From contig LLCB01000311.1 of the NCBI GenBank assembly GCA_001414345.1, positions 1 through 64,000 on the forward strand: 64,000 nt of DNA. Reading direction: 5' to 3'. This stretch comes from Hymenoscyphus infarciens. Taxonomy: Eukaryota; Ascomycota; Leotiomycetes; Helotiales; Helotiaceae. Positions 35,977 through 47,923 of this stretch are shown piece after piece; position 1 is the stretch's first letter, and every line of letters begins with the position of its first letter. A program made the position numbers and the translations under genes. The notes beneath the pieces were generated by a model, which saw only the letters and a list, made by a program, of their open reading frames with translations, was not told where the DNA came from and made no database searches.

Positions 35977-37276
35977 CAGTGTGAGCACAACTTAATCAAT
36001 TAATCAATTATTAATCTGATTAATGACTCTGGATTAATCTAATTAACGATTAGCACGTGCGTTGATTAGATTAGATTAATTAATCTATTCACTATTAATT
36101 AATTGCTTAATATGATTAATATAGTATATATAGTATATATACTAACTAATAATAAAGTAATTATCCTTAAATTTAGGCTTCTTCTTTCTCTTTCTCTGTC
36201 TCCTTCTCTATATATAACCTCTAGCTGTTTAAGCTAGTAATAGCCTCGAAGGCCTCTCTTGAGAGTCTATTACGTTACTTTATAATAACTAAACCAGCTT
36301 AACCTAAATAGTCTCTCGCTTAGAGCTAATATAGCTAAACCTTATAGATACTTCCTAGCCTATAAACAAATTAGAATAGTTATATCTATTCTATTTCTAC
36401 TAATTTAAAAAAGATAGAGTAAAAGTATATAATAGAATTTAATTAGAAATCAAGTAGTATCTAATAATTTATAATACCTATAAAGCTTAAAATTACTAAT
36501 TATATATCTTATTACTTTATATATAGTGTTTTAGCTTTCCCCGCCTTAGTTAGCCTAGTACTTAGGAGAGAATAGGCTACTTACCTAGGTAAGAATAGAA
36601 GAGGCTAGGCTAAGTTTAGTAGGCTAGGTACTCTAACTAGGATAGGAGTAGCTAAGAAAGTTCTAAAAACAGGATAGAAGTAGCTAGGTAAGTAAAAAAA
36701 GGAGGCTAGGCTAGAGTAGGATTAGGAAGGCAACTCTCTAATTAGGACCTAGACTCTCTTTTCTACTCGCTTTCTAGACTTTAAGCGAAATTAACTAGCC
36801 TAACTCTTCCTATCCTAGCCTCTCTATTTAGTAAGGAAAGGTAAGTAAGTACTATAGGATAGGAGTGGCTAGGAAAGCTAGAATTTAAGAATAGAAGAAG
36901 GCGAGATAGTCTTAAAATAGAGGTAGGAGAGAGAAGAAGCGTCGAGATAGGATAGAATAATAGATTAGGCGAGGAAACCTAAAACACTGTTTATATATAT
37001 TACTAAATAATTAATAGCTAATCTATTAAGACTTAAAATAAAGAAGTTACGTCTAAAAAGACTATTTAGAAGGTCTCGCTTAAGCTCTCGGCAGTACTAG
37101 AACACTACTCTAATACTTTCCTAGAGCACGGGCTAGCCACGTGCTATATTAATCAATTAATTAATAAATAATCTAATTAATAACTTTTAGTTAATTGATG
37201 ATTAAGACCTTATTAATCTATGATTAGATTAATCATAGGTTATTAATCTAATCTAATCTAATCATTTCTCACACTA
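35977..37276. mobile_element. Non-autonomous hAT-like transposon (1.3 kb)
   Basis: The element is bounded by CAGTGTGAG and, inverted, TAGTGTGAG, and flanked on both sides by the 8-bp duplication GCTTTTAT (35969-35976 and 37277-37284). An 8-bp duplication with a (C/T)AGTG terminus is characteristic of hAT elements. Subterminal regions are packed with TTAATC/GATTAA motifs, typical transposase-binding repeats, and a CACGTG lies near each end. The interior has no open frame and is depleted of CA/TG, consistent with RIP and with a non-autonomous or dead copy. Confidence 0.88.
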
Positions 37277-37284
37277 GCTTTTAT

Positions 37285-37999
37285 TAACTTGCTTATGAGC
37301 TTTTTCAATCAGTATTAAGCAAGAACTGAGCTCTTGCAGTTTTAAAAAGCTCTTCCAATGGGCAAATGAGTAAGTCCAACTCGTTTAATGGGATCACAAT
37401 TGGTCGAAGTCGTGACCATAGTTTCAACACATCTACAAAAGCTCCCCGCACTTTTACCTTTTCAGCCCTCAGTTGAAGAACTCATGGGGCAGAATAGATG
37501 TAATCGATTCTTGGTCAGTGACGAAGTCCTGGAAACCTTAGTGGATGTGGGAAAAACAGAAGAGGGGGAGATAAACATCAGCTCCATGACGAGCGTTCCA
37601 GGGCTCTCAAGAGTACTTGGCCTCAGAACCATGTTTTCCACCCAGGACTTTGTGGATTGATGCAGCGTATCCCCACAATACACAGGGATAAGCTTCAATT
37701 TCCTTGTAGGTGTTCATACAGCCTCAATTCACTAGGGGATGTAGGAACTCGGGAGCCTCCCACCAAAACCCCACCAAAAAACCGCGATTTCCTTCTACAA
37801 TTATATAACAATGTAACATCTTCTGTCTTTGTAAATTTAACGCATTAAGTTTAATTCTCAAGCTTTACTTGTCTTTTATTTTTGGTTGTTTTTAACGTTG
37901 TTGCTATGTATTTGGTTGGGAAATCGGTGGCTCACGAGTTCCTGCACCTACTAGTGGTTCAGTCACACTCTCTCCAACACCATTAGCATGTCAACTGTT
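37285..37999. other. Intergenic between hAT-like and foldback elements
   Basis: Balanced-composition DNA of about 700 bp. Overlapping frames of up to 90 codons on both strands (37388-37660, 37462-37698) have no recognisable motif and are not called. The TAGTGGTTCAGTCAC phrase at about 37951-37965 may be a faint outer extension of the foldback element's inverted repeat, since a weaker inverse of it lies near 39620. Confidence 0.45.
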
Positions 38000-39589
38000 C
38001 CCCTGTCCTACCCCTTTTTAGGTAGTGTTATACGTATACGACACTCCCTTAAATGGCTAGAAACCGTGCCTATAACAGCGTTTATAACATATACTACCTT
38101 ACTTATAGCGCGATTCATTTTCTAATAAGGGCTAACCTAACTAAGCGAGAAACATAAAAGCATAATCTAGATATTAAATTATAATATAGTATTAAACTAT
38201 AATATTAGCTTTACTAAAACAGAATAAGATTATATAATAGAAAAAGCTCGTTACTTATTAGAAATTTATTTTTTTATATTTATTTTATTTCTAAGCTTAA
38301 TTAATTAACTCTACTAATAATTTCATCTTTAAAATGAACTTTTATATACTTATCTTCTTTCTAAGCTTAATTTATTAGCTCTACTAAGAAATTTATATTA
38401 GAAATTAGCTTTTATATACTTACTTTCTATATAAGCTTAATTTATTAGCTCTACTAATAAATTAGTATTAGAAATTAGCTTTTATATACTACTCTTATTT
38501 TAAAGCTTACTTTATTAGCTCTACTAATAAATTAGTATAAGAAACTAGCTCTTATATACTTATCTTATTTCTAAGCTTGATTTATTACTTCTACTAGTAA
38601 ATTAGTATTAGAAATTAGCTTTTATATACTACTCTTATTTCTAAGCTTAATTTATTAGCTCTAGTAGTAAATTAGTATTAGAAATTGACTTTTAGATATT
38701 TATCTTATTTCTAAGCTTAATTTATTAGCTTTACTAATAAATTAGTATTAGAAATTAAGTTTTAGATACTTATCTTATATATAAGCTTAATTTATTAGCT
38801 CTACTAGTAAATTAGTATTAGAAATTAACTTTTAGATATTTATCTTATTTCTAAGCTTAATTTATTAGCTTTACTAATAAATTAGTATTAGAAATTAAGA
38901 TATATAAATAAAAGTTAATTTTTAATGCTAATTTATTAGTAGAGCTAATAAATTAAGCTTTAAAATAAGATATATAAATAAAAGTTAATTTCTAATACTA
39001 ATTTACTAGTAGAGCTAATAAATTAAGCTTAGAAATAAGATAAGAATCTAAAACTTAATTTCTAATACTAATCTATTAGTAGAGCTAATAAATTAAGCTT
39101 AGAAAAAAGATAAGAATCTAAAAGCTAATTTCTAATACTAACTTACTAATAGAGCTAATAAATTAAGCTTAGAAAAAAGATTAGTATATAAAAGCTAATT
39201 TCTAATACTAATTTATTAGTAGAGCTAATAAATTAAGCTTAGAAAAAAGATTAGTATATAAAAGCTAATTTCTAATACTAATTTATTAGTAGAGCTAATA
39301 AATTAAGCTTAGAAATAAGATAAGTATCTAAAAGTTAATTTCTAATACTAATTTATTAGTAGAGCTAATAATTTAAGCTTATATATAAAGTAGATATATA
39401 AAAGTTATATTATAATACTAATTTATTAGTAGAGCTAATAGAAATGTTATTACTATCTAATAGGTCTGCTTAAAAATAGTAAGGCTGCTAAGACAGTGTA
39501 TGTTAAAAAGCTGTCATAGACACGGTTTCTAGCCATTTAATAGAGTGTCGCGCACGTATGACACCACCTTAAAAGGGGCTAGACAGGGG
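38000..39589. mobile_element. Foldback element with opposed 70-bp repeat arrays (1.6 kb)
   Basis: The ends are CCCCTGTC (38000) and GACAGGGG (39582-39589). About 85-90 bp of terminal inverted repeat follow, for example AAATGGCTAGAAACCGTG on the left and CACGGTTTCTAGCCATTT on the right. Inside, about nine units with a period of exactly 70 bp (CTAAGCTTAATTTATTAGC-type words at 38291, 38361, and every 70 bp to 38851) meet seven units in the opposite orientation (38951 to 39371). The centre of symmetry is near 38907, so the whole element can fold into one long hairpin. No open frame and no clear target-site duplication are seen. Confidence 0.88.
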
Positions 39590-40470
39590 TAGATTTGGCA
39601 TGCCAGAGGTGCCCTCCAACTGGAACCTCATATAGTCCGTAACCACAAGGGGATACAGTAGCCGTTGTTTGAACTTTCTACCTAGTAATTTGTAACTTAA
39701 TTGTTCCAAAACATTTAGGTTGATAGTCTCCAAGTGCGTAGATAAAATTGCTTACATTACCCTGGAAGTTTGGAATAACGTTGGCAGGTACAAACCTGAT
39801 GTATTTACTACCATTTTTAATTCATCTCCCTCAAGCGCCGACAAGGATCCTCGTAAACACTCCCAGCATCACGTCAACCCCACAGCCTCAAAGACCACTC
39901 CCGCACAGGGGTACACAACCTCAATTCCCACCACGGGTCAATTCCTTGGAAACCATCAAAAAATCACCCAAATAGGAAAGCGACCAAGCCACAAACACCA
40001 ACCGATAAGGCACAACGATGGATTAGGATTGCATACGATGATGCCTAAGTACCTCCAATCTTAAACGAATGGCAGGCCAAGTATATTACTGCTTACTGAA
40101 TACAGTAAGTCTCAAGGAAAATATTTGGGGGTAAACGTTTTGCTCCCGCACATGCGATTTATTCTAGGATCTCTCATCTACCGACAGGGAAATAAAAATA
40201 CCCCCACTCTCTTGATTAAACGCCTTGGTTCCTTAAAATCCGCCCCTTTCCACTCCCTACCGCTTCTGAGTTGAGATGATGCCTTGAATTATGACCCCAA
40301 AATAGAAAAAATATTCGCACTGTCGTACATTTGCTGGTTGAATTTATTGAAAATTGGCATCGCGCTCGAAAGTCCGAAAACTCCTCCCCTCCACTAGCCG
40401 ACATTTCGATCCCTCAGTTCTTGCCATGAGCATGGACTTGTACAGGTTCGAGACTGATTCCACTGCTATG
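39590..40470. other. Intergenic, with a half-copy of the 42.8-kb MITE
   Basis: About 880 bp with no supported gene. At 39783-39815 lies GGCAGGTACAAACCTGATGT followed by ATTTACTACCA, matching the right arm of the small inverted-repeat element at 42788-42891. A 114-codon frame at 39720-40064 has low-complexity Pro/Thr/His content and is not called. The 3' flank of the RTA1-like gene occupies the right end. Confidence 0.5.
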
Positions 40471-41626
40471 CTAAGCCTTCGTTCGGCGGTATCCAAAGAA
40501 TCCACGGCTGGCTTTCTCCTCAGCATGCACGATTGTTCTATCTTGGGAGAATTGTTTGAAGGTGCTCATTGCGCCGGGGAGGACCTTTCCTGGATGCATG
40601 GCGATCATGACGATGAGCGCGAAGAACATTGGGGTGGCATCGAGGGCGTATTGGTAGGCTTCGTGGTTCCAGAGTTCTTGGGTGAGCTTACTTTCGAAAT
40701 TACCGGCGAACTCGAGGAGACGATAGATGATACGGATCTAGATGCGGTTAGCATTCAGCAAGAATATTGGGAGAGCGAGGCTCAATCATTCCAGAGTATC
40801 GAGGGTAATGCTTACGGAGATAAGGGTGAGCGAGGCATATAATGCGAGGACAAGTTTCTTTGCTTTGACTGCTTGTTGCGAGGACGCTTCCCTCTTCACA
40901 CGACGGTTGAAAGCAAAGACGAGGTAGGTGAAGATAAGAATGAACAGTTCCTGGAGCGCGAGGCCACCAGTGTAGATACGTAGACCGTTCCTTTTGGTGT
41001 TGAGGTTTTTGCTAATGACGAGTAGACCTCCTCCAATTTGGATGATGAAGGAACTGGATTGGAATTAGTTTTGGTTTGGTTAACACAAGCGAAGCAGAGG
41101 GAGGACGAACAGGATATCCAGAATAACGAAGCACAATGCCATTCTTTGCGCCCTAATTCCACCCAACCTCTGATTAGGAAGATACTGAAACACCAGTCGT
41201 CCCAACAACATGTAGTCGAAGGCGTTGATCCATAGAGGCGCGAGAAGAAATAAGAGGAACCAAGTGTTGGCTGGGCCTTGAGATTTAGGGTTGTAGATGG
41301 AGATGTTTCTGATCAGGAATGATGCAGTCTCCCAAAGAGATCCCATAATAATAGCCCAACAAAATGTTGTTTTGTATCTGGCAGCCTGTGTTTGGAATTA
41401 GGCGGTAATTTCTAGGAAGCGACAGATGTCCCATACCTGGAAAATGTGTATACCAGACACTATTGCAAACAGGATTGTAAATAGAATTGCAGCTGGAAGG
41501 GATGGACAGAAGGCCCAAGTATTGTCCTTGTCGTGTATGTCTACGAGCGCGTTAGCAAATGTTGACACGGGGAGATTGAGAATCTGTTTCAAAGCAGGAA
41601 TACATACCAAGACATTGAGGAGCCAT
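40471..41626 (-). CDS. RTA1-like seven-transmembrane protein
   Basis: Exons on the minus strand: 41626-41608, 41540-41437, 41385-41111, 41053-40816 and 40737-40471, 300 residues. The RTA1/RSB1 family are fungal membrane proteins linked to resistance to toxic lipids and sterol inhibitors, proposed as lipid-translocating exporters or 7-TM sensors. Family hallmarks appear in order: WAFCPSLPAAILFTILF (helix 1), NTWFLLFLLAPLWINAFDYM then LLGRLV (helices 3-4), DILSFIIQIGGGLL (across intron 3), IRIIYRLLEFAG and a final helix with DATPMFFALIVMIAMHPG. About 300 residues is normal. The 19-nt first exon is needed to give the conserved start before the first helix. A plus-strand open frame at 40354-40842 is the shadow of the last exon. 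It is not adjacent to an obvious metabolic cluster. Confidence 0.92.
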
Positions 41627-43400
41627 GATGACTGATTTGATGAGACGACAGTAGTGGAAAAGGTTTGCTGCGAGTATGTTACACAGCCGTGAATGGAAAA
41701 TCAACACTTGAAGATATTCGGATGTTGGAAAGGGGAGACGATGTGTTTATATCCCGTAATGCCGGCGGGAGAGTAGCCTGTACTACACGCACGCCCATAT
41801 TCTCACCCACACCAAGATTTCTTGGGCAGCTTTGGTAACGACGTGCAGCTCACTACGACGTTTGACACAAATGGCTTCGACCATTGAGGAGGGCGATAAC
41901 CTCGTTGGGGCCCCTGCCTTGCATGTCAGAAAACGAATATTAGCTAACCGACGCCCTGAAGCCCCCTGGAGTACGAATAAGCTTGGTGAGTTCGGGGGAT
42001 TTGTCCAGTCGAAAATTACACGTGTTGGGGTAATAAAACAGCACTGCCCCCTTCAGCCCTAGCCTACCAGTATTTCAGTTCTTGAGCAAGTCGGAATTTC
42101 GCGATTTTATTAGGACCCGGTCACCGCGGTGTTTGGGGGACTTCTTCATTAAATGATAGCCATCAGCGGCCGTACTACTCTAAACGCCGAAGTAGTCAAT
42201 GAAATTTGTATTTCTACAATGACGAAACAGTAATCGCCGGAAGAAAATAATAGGAGTCTGGATTCAGGCGTACAGGAAGGCGCAGCCGTTCCATAATTTG
42301 AGACCCCAAGCACTGGGAACGATGGGGAATTCTCCGCAAGCTCTATACCGAATCAAGCATGCAGGAAGTTACTCCAACAAATTGACAAGTATGCACGACA
42401 TCGTCAGCTAGACAGGCTTCTTATGGGGCTAATCGTATAAGAGGCCTAAGTGCCCATCGCTTATGATTAAGTTAACCCTCATTTCGTCTATCTGAAGCCT
42501 TCATATTCAAAACGACAACCATGATGAAAATATCATCACACTGTTGCCTGATGACCAAGCCACCACAACAAACGACGACTTCGACGCCGCAGAATAAAAT
42601 CGTGTGATATTAAGGAAGCAGCCGATATCAGGAATTAACATGACAATAACAGAATGATTTAGCTTTCAAACTCGTTTAATTCGAATTCTTTTCCAACTCT
42701 GACAAATTTGCAAACAAAATAGGACATCTCTCAATCTAACGCTCGTTAAATTGCCCCGTGTAGATGTTCCCCCCTCTCAATAGACAGCAAAAGCGGCAGT
42801 AAATACTTCAGGTTCGGACCTTTGATTGCTCTAACTTTCTTAGATACAACAATAAGCAGGTACGAACCTGAAGTATTTACTACCGCTTTTGTTATCCATC
42901 GCGACCGGTTTTATCTTGCCAGGTCGAGTACCAGATTTTCAGAAGCTAGAAGTCGAATGAGCAGTGAATTTGGAGAATTGAATCACCAATTGACTCGGCC
43001 GGGAAATTGTGAGAGGAGATCGCACAAGCTTCTACCATGATAATCTTGTGGCATCCATCAGGCCACGGTAGTACACGTGAATGGTAATACATGACGAAGT
43101 AAAGATTTGTTGAGGCTCAAGATATTGAGTTTGGGGTTAATGTTGAAGTTGTGAGGTTAAAATGAAATTCCACCTCGGCCGGCATCGTCATCGGCCTGTC
43201 GCAAACCAACCTCCGCCTGCCCAGGTGTACTTGCAAGTGAGCTTCCCCAGAGCTTCCTCATCGCACGACAGCATCATGCGCCCATGAAACGACAACGCCG
43301 AATAGGCTGCTCATTCCTTCCTCAAAGTATATTTCCAGCATCGATGACTGAACCCTCGTAGCCTACGCCAGCAACTTGTTGAGGCGGGCACATTGTCGCC
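41627..43400. promoter_or_regulatory. Divergent intergenic region RTA1-like / VPS39
   Basis: About 1.8 kb between divergently oriented starts. It contains a 104-bp inverted-repeat element at 42788-42891 and otherwise nothing I recognise; scattered frames below 80 codons lack motifs. Both promoters must lie here. Confidence 0.5.
42788..42891. mobile_element. 104-bp MITE-like inverted repeat
   Basis: CAAAAGCGGCAGTAAATACT at the left and its near-perfect inverse AGTATTTACTACCGCTTTTG at the right form arms of about 33 bp around a 40-bp loop (arms continue through TCAGGTTCG). A related half-copy is at 39783-39815. No target duplication is obvious. It could be a small Tc1-type MITE or a hairpin regulatory repeat. 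Confidence 0.75.
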
Positions 43401-46400
43401 ATGCTTTCCGCCTTTACGGCTCGGCCTATTGTTGAGCTCAAGCAACGAGACAAGTCCAAAATCGAGTCGATATTAGCATATGGTGTGTGCCATGTATGAT
43501 GCCAGAAGTAGGTGTAAAGCTAATGTGCTGTAGGCGACCGGCTGCTGGTTGGGTTGAATACAGGGAGCCTTCGTATATACCGTGTCAATGAGTTACCAAA
43601 GGCAGATGGAAATGGAAATGGAAATGCATCCCCTCTCCCCTCTACAACGCCTGCTCCAAAACCCGTGGACCTCTTACGAGAAATTGAGAAGTTCTCGACA
43701 CGGAGTATCGAACAACTGGCCCGGATAAAAGAGGCAAGTGTCCTCATTTCTCTCTCAAACTATTACGTCTCTATACACGATCTACAATCCTACACCCTGC
43801 AAGAGCAGTTGACGAAAACGAAAAATGCCACTACCTTTGCGGTCACCTCGAACATTGTGAAAGATTCAGCTAGTGGGATTCTAGAAATTATATCCAGACT
43901 TGCGGTTGCTGTCAAAAGGAGATTGTTACTGTGGTCGTGGCACGAGTCAGAGTTGGAACCCGACGTCGTTGAGATCACACTGGCGGAATCGATACGGACC
44001 CTCACCTGGACCTCAGCGACGAAGATAATCTGTGGCATGAACTCGGGCTACGTGATTGTCGATGTTCTCACGCAAGAAGTGGAAGACATTGTTGGACCTG
44101 GAGCTATTGGGGGTGCCGCGGGCCCCCAAGGCGGGCGATTTGGAGGGGTTGGGTCAGCGAGTATGGGATATATGGGACTAGGGGGTTACATTCCAAAGCC
44201 TCTGGCTACCAAGCTTGCGGATGGAGAAATGCTTCTCACCAAGGACATCAACTCTCTATTCATCACCTCAGAGGGTAAACCTGAAACGAAAAGACAGATA
44301 CCATGGCAATCCGCCCCAGATGGAATAGGATACTCTTATCCTTACATACTGGCACTGCAGTCACCGTCTAAAGGAGCACTGGAAGTCAGAAATCCAGATA
44401 CTTTATCGCTATTGCAGACCATCGCCTTACCGAATGCTAGTCAGCTACACTTCCCCCCACCATTCGTCAGTCTGGCACATGCTGGAAAAGGATTCCATGT
44501 TGCCAGTGATAGGTGTATCTGGCAAATGGGGGCGACTGATTATGATTCTCAAGTGGATGAGTTGGTGACCCGTGGACTTTATGATGAGGCCATCAGCGTT
44601 CTCAACATGCTCGAAGACGCTCTGTTGCGAAACAAGGGAGAGAGACTGAGGGAGATCAAGATGCAAAAGGCACAGGTGCTCTTTGATCGAAGAAAATATC
44701 AGGATGCAATGGATATATTTCTTGCTGAGGATGTCCAAGCCCCGCCCGAGAGGGTTATTAGGTTGTATCCGCCAGTTATTTCAGGCGACCTGTCAATACG
44801 GGAAGAACTTCACACCGACAACGAAGCGAGCGGCGGAGATGGAAGTGATGAAGCCAATGGAGAGGCCTCCCAAGAAGAAGAAAGTCACGAAGTCGTGGGA
44901 TCACCGAAGCCTGCTGCTATTAGTAAATTGCTCAAATCCCACAATAACAAAGCAGGGTCCGATACATCCTCGATACGCTCATTTGTAAAGCTAGATGGTA
45001 CCGGTGGTAGTGATGCTGGGGGCAAATCTACGGAAGACAAGCCCCTAGAAGGAAGAGATCTCGAGAACGCAGCCCTTGAGCTCAACCATTTCCTGGTCCA
45101 GGCAAGAAATAGGATGAAGAAATGGATAGACGCTGAAACGGGTAAAATTATACCCCAGGAAACCACGAATGGGCATAATGGAACTTCGGAACCTGCTTTT
45201 GAATCATTTCTAGTCGCCCCGGCATCAGATGCTGAGAAGGATCGAGAGCAAAAGTTGAGGGAGACGGCAAAGCTTATTGATACTACGCTATTCCGTTCGT
45301 ATATGTTGGCTCGCCCGCAATTAGCTGGATCCCTCTTTCGTCTCCCGAATTTCTGCGACCCTGATGTGATCAATGAAAAGCTGCTGGAAACTGGGAGATA
45401 CAATGATCTTGTTGATTTCTTCCACGGCAAGAAACTCCACCGTCCAGCTCTAGAACTTCTCAAGAAATTTGGTATAGATGAAGAAAAAGACGGGGATTCT
45501 CCTTTACATGGCCCACGAAGAACGATTGGGTATTTACAGAATCTACCCCCGGAGATGATTGATCTTATTCTGGAGTTCGCTGAATGGCCATTGAGAGCTG
45601 ATCCAGACCTTGCCATGGAGATATTCCTTGCGGATACCGAGAATGCGGAAAGTCTACCCAGAGACCGGGTTGTGAAATTTCTGGAAGGAATTGATTTCGA
45701 CCTCGCCGTCAGATACCTGGAGCATATCATAACGGAGCTGAATGATCTGACCCCTGAATATCACAATCAATTGGTCTTGGCTTACTTGAATGATTTGAAG
45801 GGCATGAAGAACAGAGATACGGATCATGGGAAAGACCTCATGAATAGGCTCAAATCGTTCTTACGATCAAGCAAACAATATTCTGGCACAAGAGCATTTA
45901 GCAACATGCCTAAAGATGGTATGTAGGAGAGTTCTAAATTCAGAGTAACCCCCTTGCTAATATGTATTTACAGATCCTGATTTCTACGAGCCACAAGCTA
46001 TCGTTTTAAGTAACATAGGATCACATAAACAGGCACTTGAGATTTACGTTTTCAAAATGAAGAATTTTGAGAAAGCGGAAGAGTATGTTTTCCATTGGGT
46101 TTCTATCTTTTTCCCCGGGTGCTAACAGTCAGCAAGGTACTGCAACCATGTCCATCTCCAGTCAGATTTATCCTCGCCACAACAAACCCGAGCATCTACC
46201 TCGGAGCCAGACGACCCCATACCTTCCATCTATCATACCCTACTCTCTCTCTATTTAACGCCTCCCCCGCCTCATTCCTCAAATTGGCCTCCTGCTCTAG
46301 AACTGCTTTCAAAACATGGCTCGCGTCTCCCAGCGTCCTCAACGTTGAGTCTCATCCCATCAACCTTACCCATCGCAGAACTCGAGTCGTATTTCAAGGG

Positions 46401-46710
46401 ACGCATACGAGCCGCGAATTCGATCGTAAACGAGTCCCGAATAGTCGCAGGGATGCGCAAGAGCGAGGTGGTAAATGCGCAAGCTGGCTTACTCCTGGGT
46501 GATCGCATACGAGGAGGGAAAGGAGGGCGGAGTAGGGGAGTGTTTGTTGAGAAAGAGAGGGTATGTGGTGTGTGCCATAAGAGGTTAGGTGGGAGCGTTA
46601 TTGCGGTGTTACCAGATAATGGGGTGGTGCATTATGGGTGTTTGAATAGAGCTGATAAACGGCCGGCGGGGAGTGGGATGGAGGCTTTGAGGTCGGCTTC
46701 GTGGAGGTGA
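43401..46710 (+). CDS. VPS39: HOPS tethering subunit Vps39/Vam6
   Basis: Exons 43401-43482, 43534-45918, 45974-46082 and 46137-46710 give 1,049 residues, the size expected for Vam6/Vps39. The protein links Ypt7/Rab7 and the HOPS complex at the vacuole for membrane fusion and is also implicated in TORC1 signalling. The N-terminal third is a CNH-type beta-propeller (LLVGLNTGSLRIYRV, then VLISLSNYYVSIHDLQSY). A low-complexity acidic insert follows at about residues 490-560 (EANGEASQEEESHE), then clathrin-heavy-chain-like helical repeats (YNDLVDFFHGKKLHRPALEL; HKQALEIYVFKMKNFEKAEE) and a C-terminal treble-clef-like zinc motif CGVCHKRLGGS..VHYGC. The short first exon supplies the conserved start; the fourth exon's AAG acceptor is chosen because it joins AEEYCNHVH in frame. 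A GNGNGN run encodes repeated GGAAAT. Confidence 0.96.
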
Positions 46711-46870
46711 TGATGGAATTGGGGCGAAGATTTTACATAGCGTAGCAGTGTCTGGTGTGCTGTTGATGGGGAGAGCGAGGGAGGAGGGTGTATATACCAT
46801 AGCATAATACCAGGCATGAGTTTTCCCATAACTCCCTCACTCTATTGGTTCCCATCATTCATTTGGGCCC

Positions 46871-47203
46871 TCAATCTTCCTCAACAACCTCCTCCCCATA
46901 GTTATCTTCCTCCTTCGCCTCGTCGATTTTTGCTCCCGTCCCGTTCGTAGTCCCTGCTTCCCGTGTCTTATCTTCCTCCATTCGTGCGGTGAGTTCTTTG
47001 TTTATGGTTTCTTGTAGTTCCGTTGTTGCTTTTCGGAGGGCGCCGAGGTAGGAGGTTTTTTCGGAGAGGGATGGATTCTCTGGGGAAAGCGAGGGGAGGG
47101 ATTGGGTGTGCGTGAAGGGGGCGTTGGTCGGGGAGTTGTAGGTTGCTGTTAAGACCGGAGCTTTGGATTCGGTGGTGCCATTTGTTGAGGTCTGTTCTGC
47201 CAT
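46871..47203 (-). CDS. GON7: EKC/KEOPS complex subunit Gon7
   Basis: An intronless frame of 110 residues. Gon7 is the small fungal subunit of KEOPS, which adds the threonylcarbamoyl group at A37 of ANN-decoding tRNAs and also affects telomeres and transcription. It is recognised by TATYNSPTNAPFTH near the N-terminus and the helical TSYLGALRKATTELQETINK followed by a charged MEEDK, then a very acidic tail. The frame is open upstream to 47329, but the ATG at 47203 is preferred since upstream residues are low-complexity Pro/Thr/His and family members start shortly before the TATYNSP motif. It converges on VPS39 with only 160 bp between stops. Confidence 0.88.
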   Translation of the reverse strand: MAEQTSTNGTTESKAPVLTATYNSPTNAPFTHTQSLPSLSPENPSLSEKTSYLGALRKATTELQETINKELTARMEEDKTREAGTTNGTGAKIDEAKEEDNYGEEVVEED

Positions 47204-47923
47204 TTTTAAGGGAGTGTGGTGAGGTGTTGGTGGGAAGAAAAAGAGGTGGCGCGGGGTTGTTGTGGTGTTGTGTTGTGGTGTTGATGGAAAATAAGGTTTT
47301 GGGGTGGAAGTGCCCGGGCGTTGAGGCACCCCGCGATGGGCAGTAAAAACGGGTGCACGGCACCTGCCTACGTCCCTTCATAATCCAAACTTAAGAAAGC
47401 TCAAAAATCCGAGTCCTAAATGTTTACGAAAGCTGGGACAACAACAACTGTTTACTGCCCCTTTTTTCGTCTAACGCGAGCCTGGGTTTGGCGTGGCGTC
47501 AACGGCAGTTAGAAGAATCCGGGGTACCCTTTTGAAAGGAGTTTTATTATCCTCTAAACATGCTATGATTCTTTAAATGGTCCCAAGGAGCTGGGACAAT
47601 TAATTATAGTAAAAGTTAATTGTAAGCTAAGCTTGTTCATTGTTCAATGGTTTAAATTGTGCAAAGTGGCTTGGTCACTTAGTTTAGCACGTAGTTTAGA
47701 CAGCCACGGCACGGTTAGGGCCGCTTTTTCGGGCGAGAAGCTGGAAGAGGCTCAAGGTCCGTATTGATTTCCCCTCAACACCTCAACACCAACCTACCTA
47801 CAACTTCCTACAACTCGCTATTGTTGACCCATTTTCACGCTCACGCTCCCTCAGCCTACGCTCCTCCACAAACATCGCCATACCACAGTATGTGAAGCCA
47901 CAAAAGAGACATGTAGCACTGTT
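47204..47923. promoter_or_regulatory. Divergent promoter GON7 / HbrB-like
   Basis: About 720 bp between divergent starts. Sequence is mixed, with a pyrimidine-rich leader (CACCTCAACACC, CTCACGCTCCCTC) at about 47770-47880 before the HbrB-like start and AT-rich stretches at 47580-47680. No specific operator was identified. Confidence 0.5.

Noticed and set aside
37388..37660. 90-codon frame between two transposons
   Set aside because: No recognisable domain; equal-length frame on the opposite strand; short.
38291..39430. CRISPR-like regular array
   Set aside because: Units are contiguous 70-bp repeats without unique spacers and reverse orientation midway; this is a eukaryotic foldback element.
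40354..40842. 162-codon plus-strand frame
   Set aside because: It is antisense to the last exon of the RTA1-like gene, whose motifs and splice sites are clear.
44885..45730. 281-codon minus-strand frame
   Set aside because: Shadow of the VPS39 coding strand; no motif of its own.
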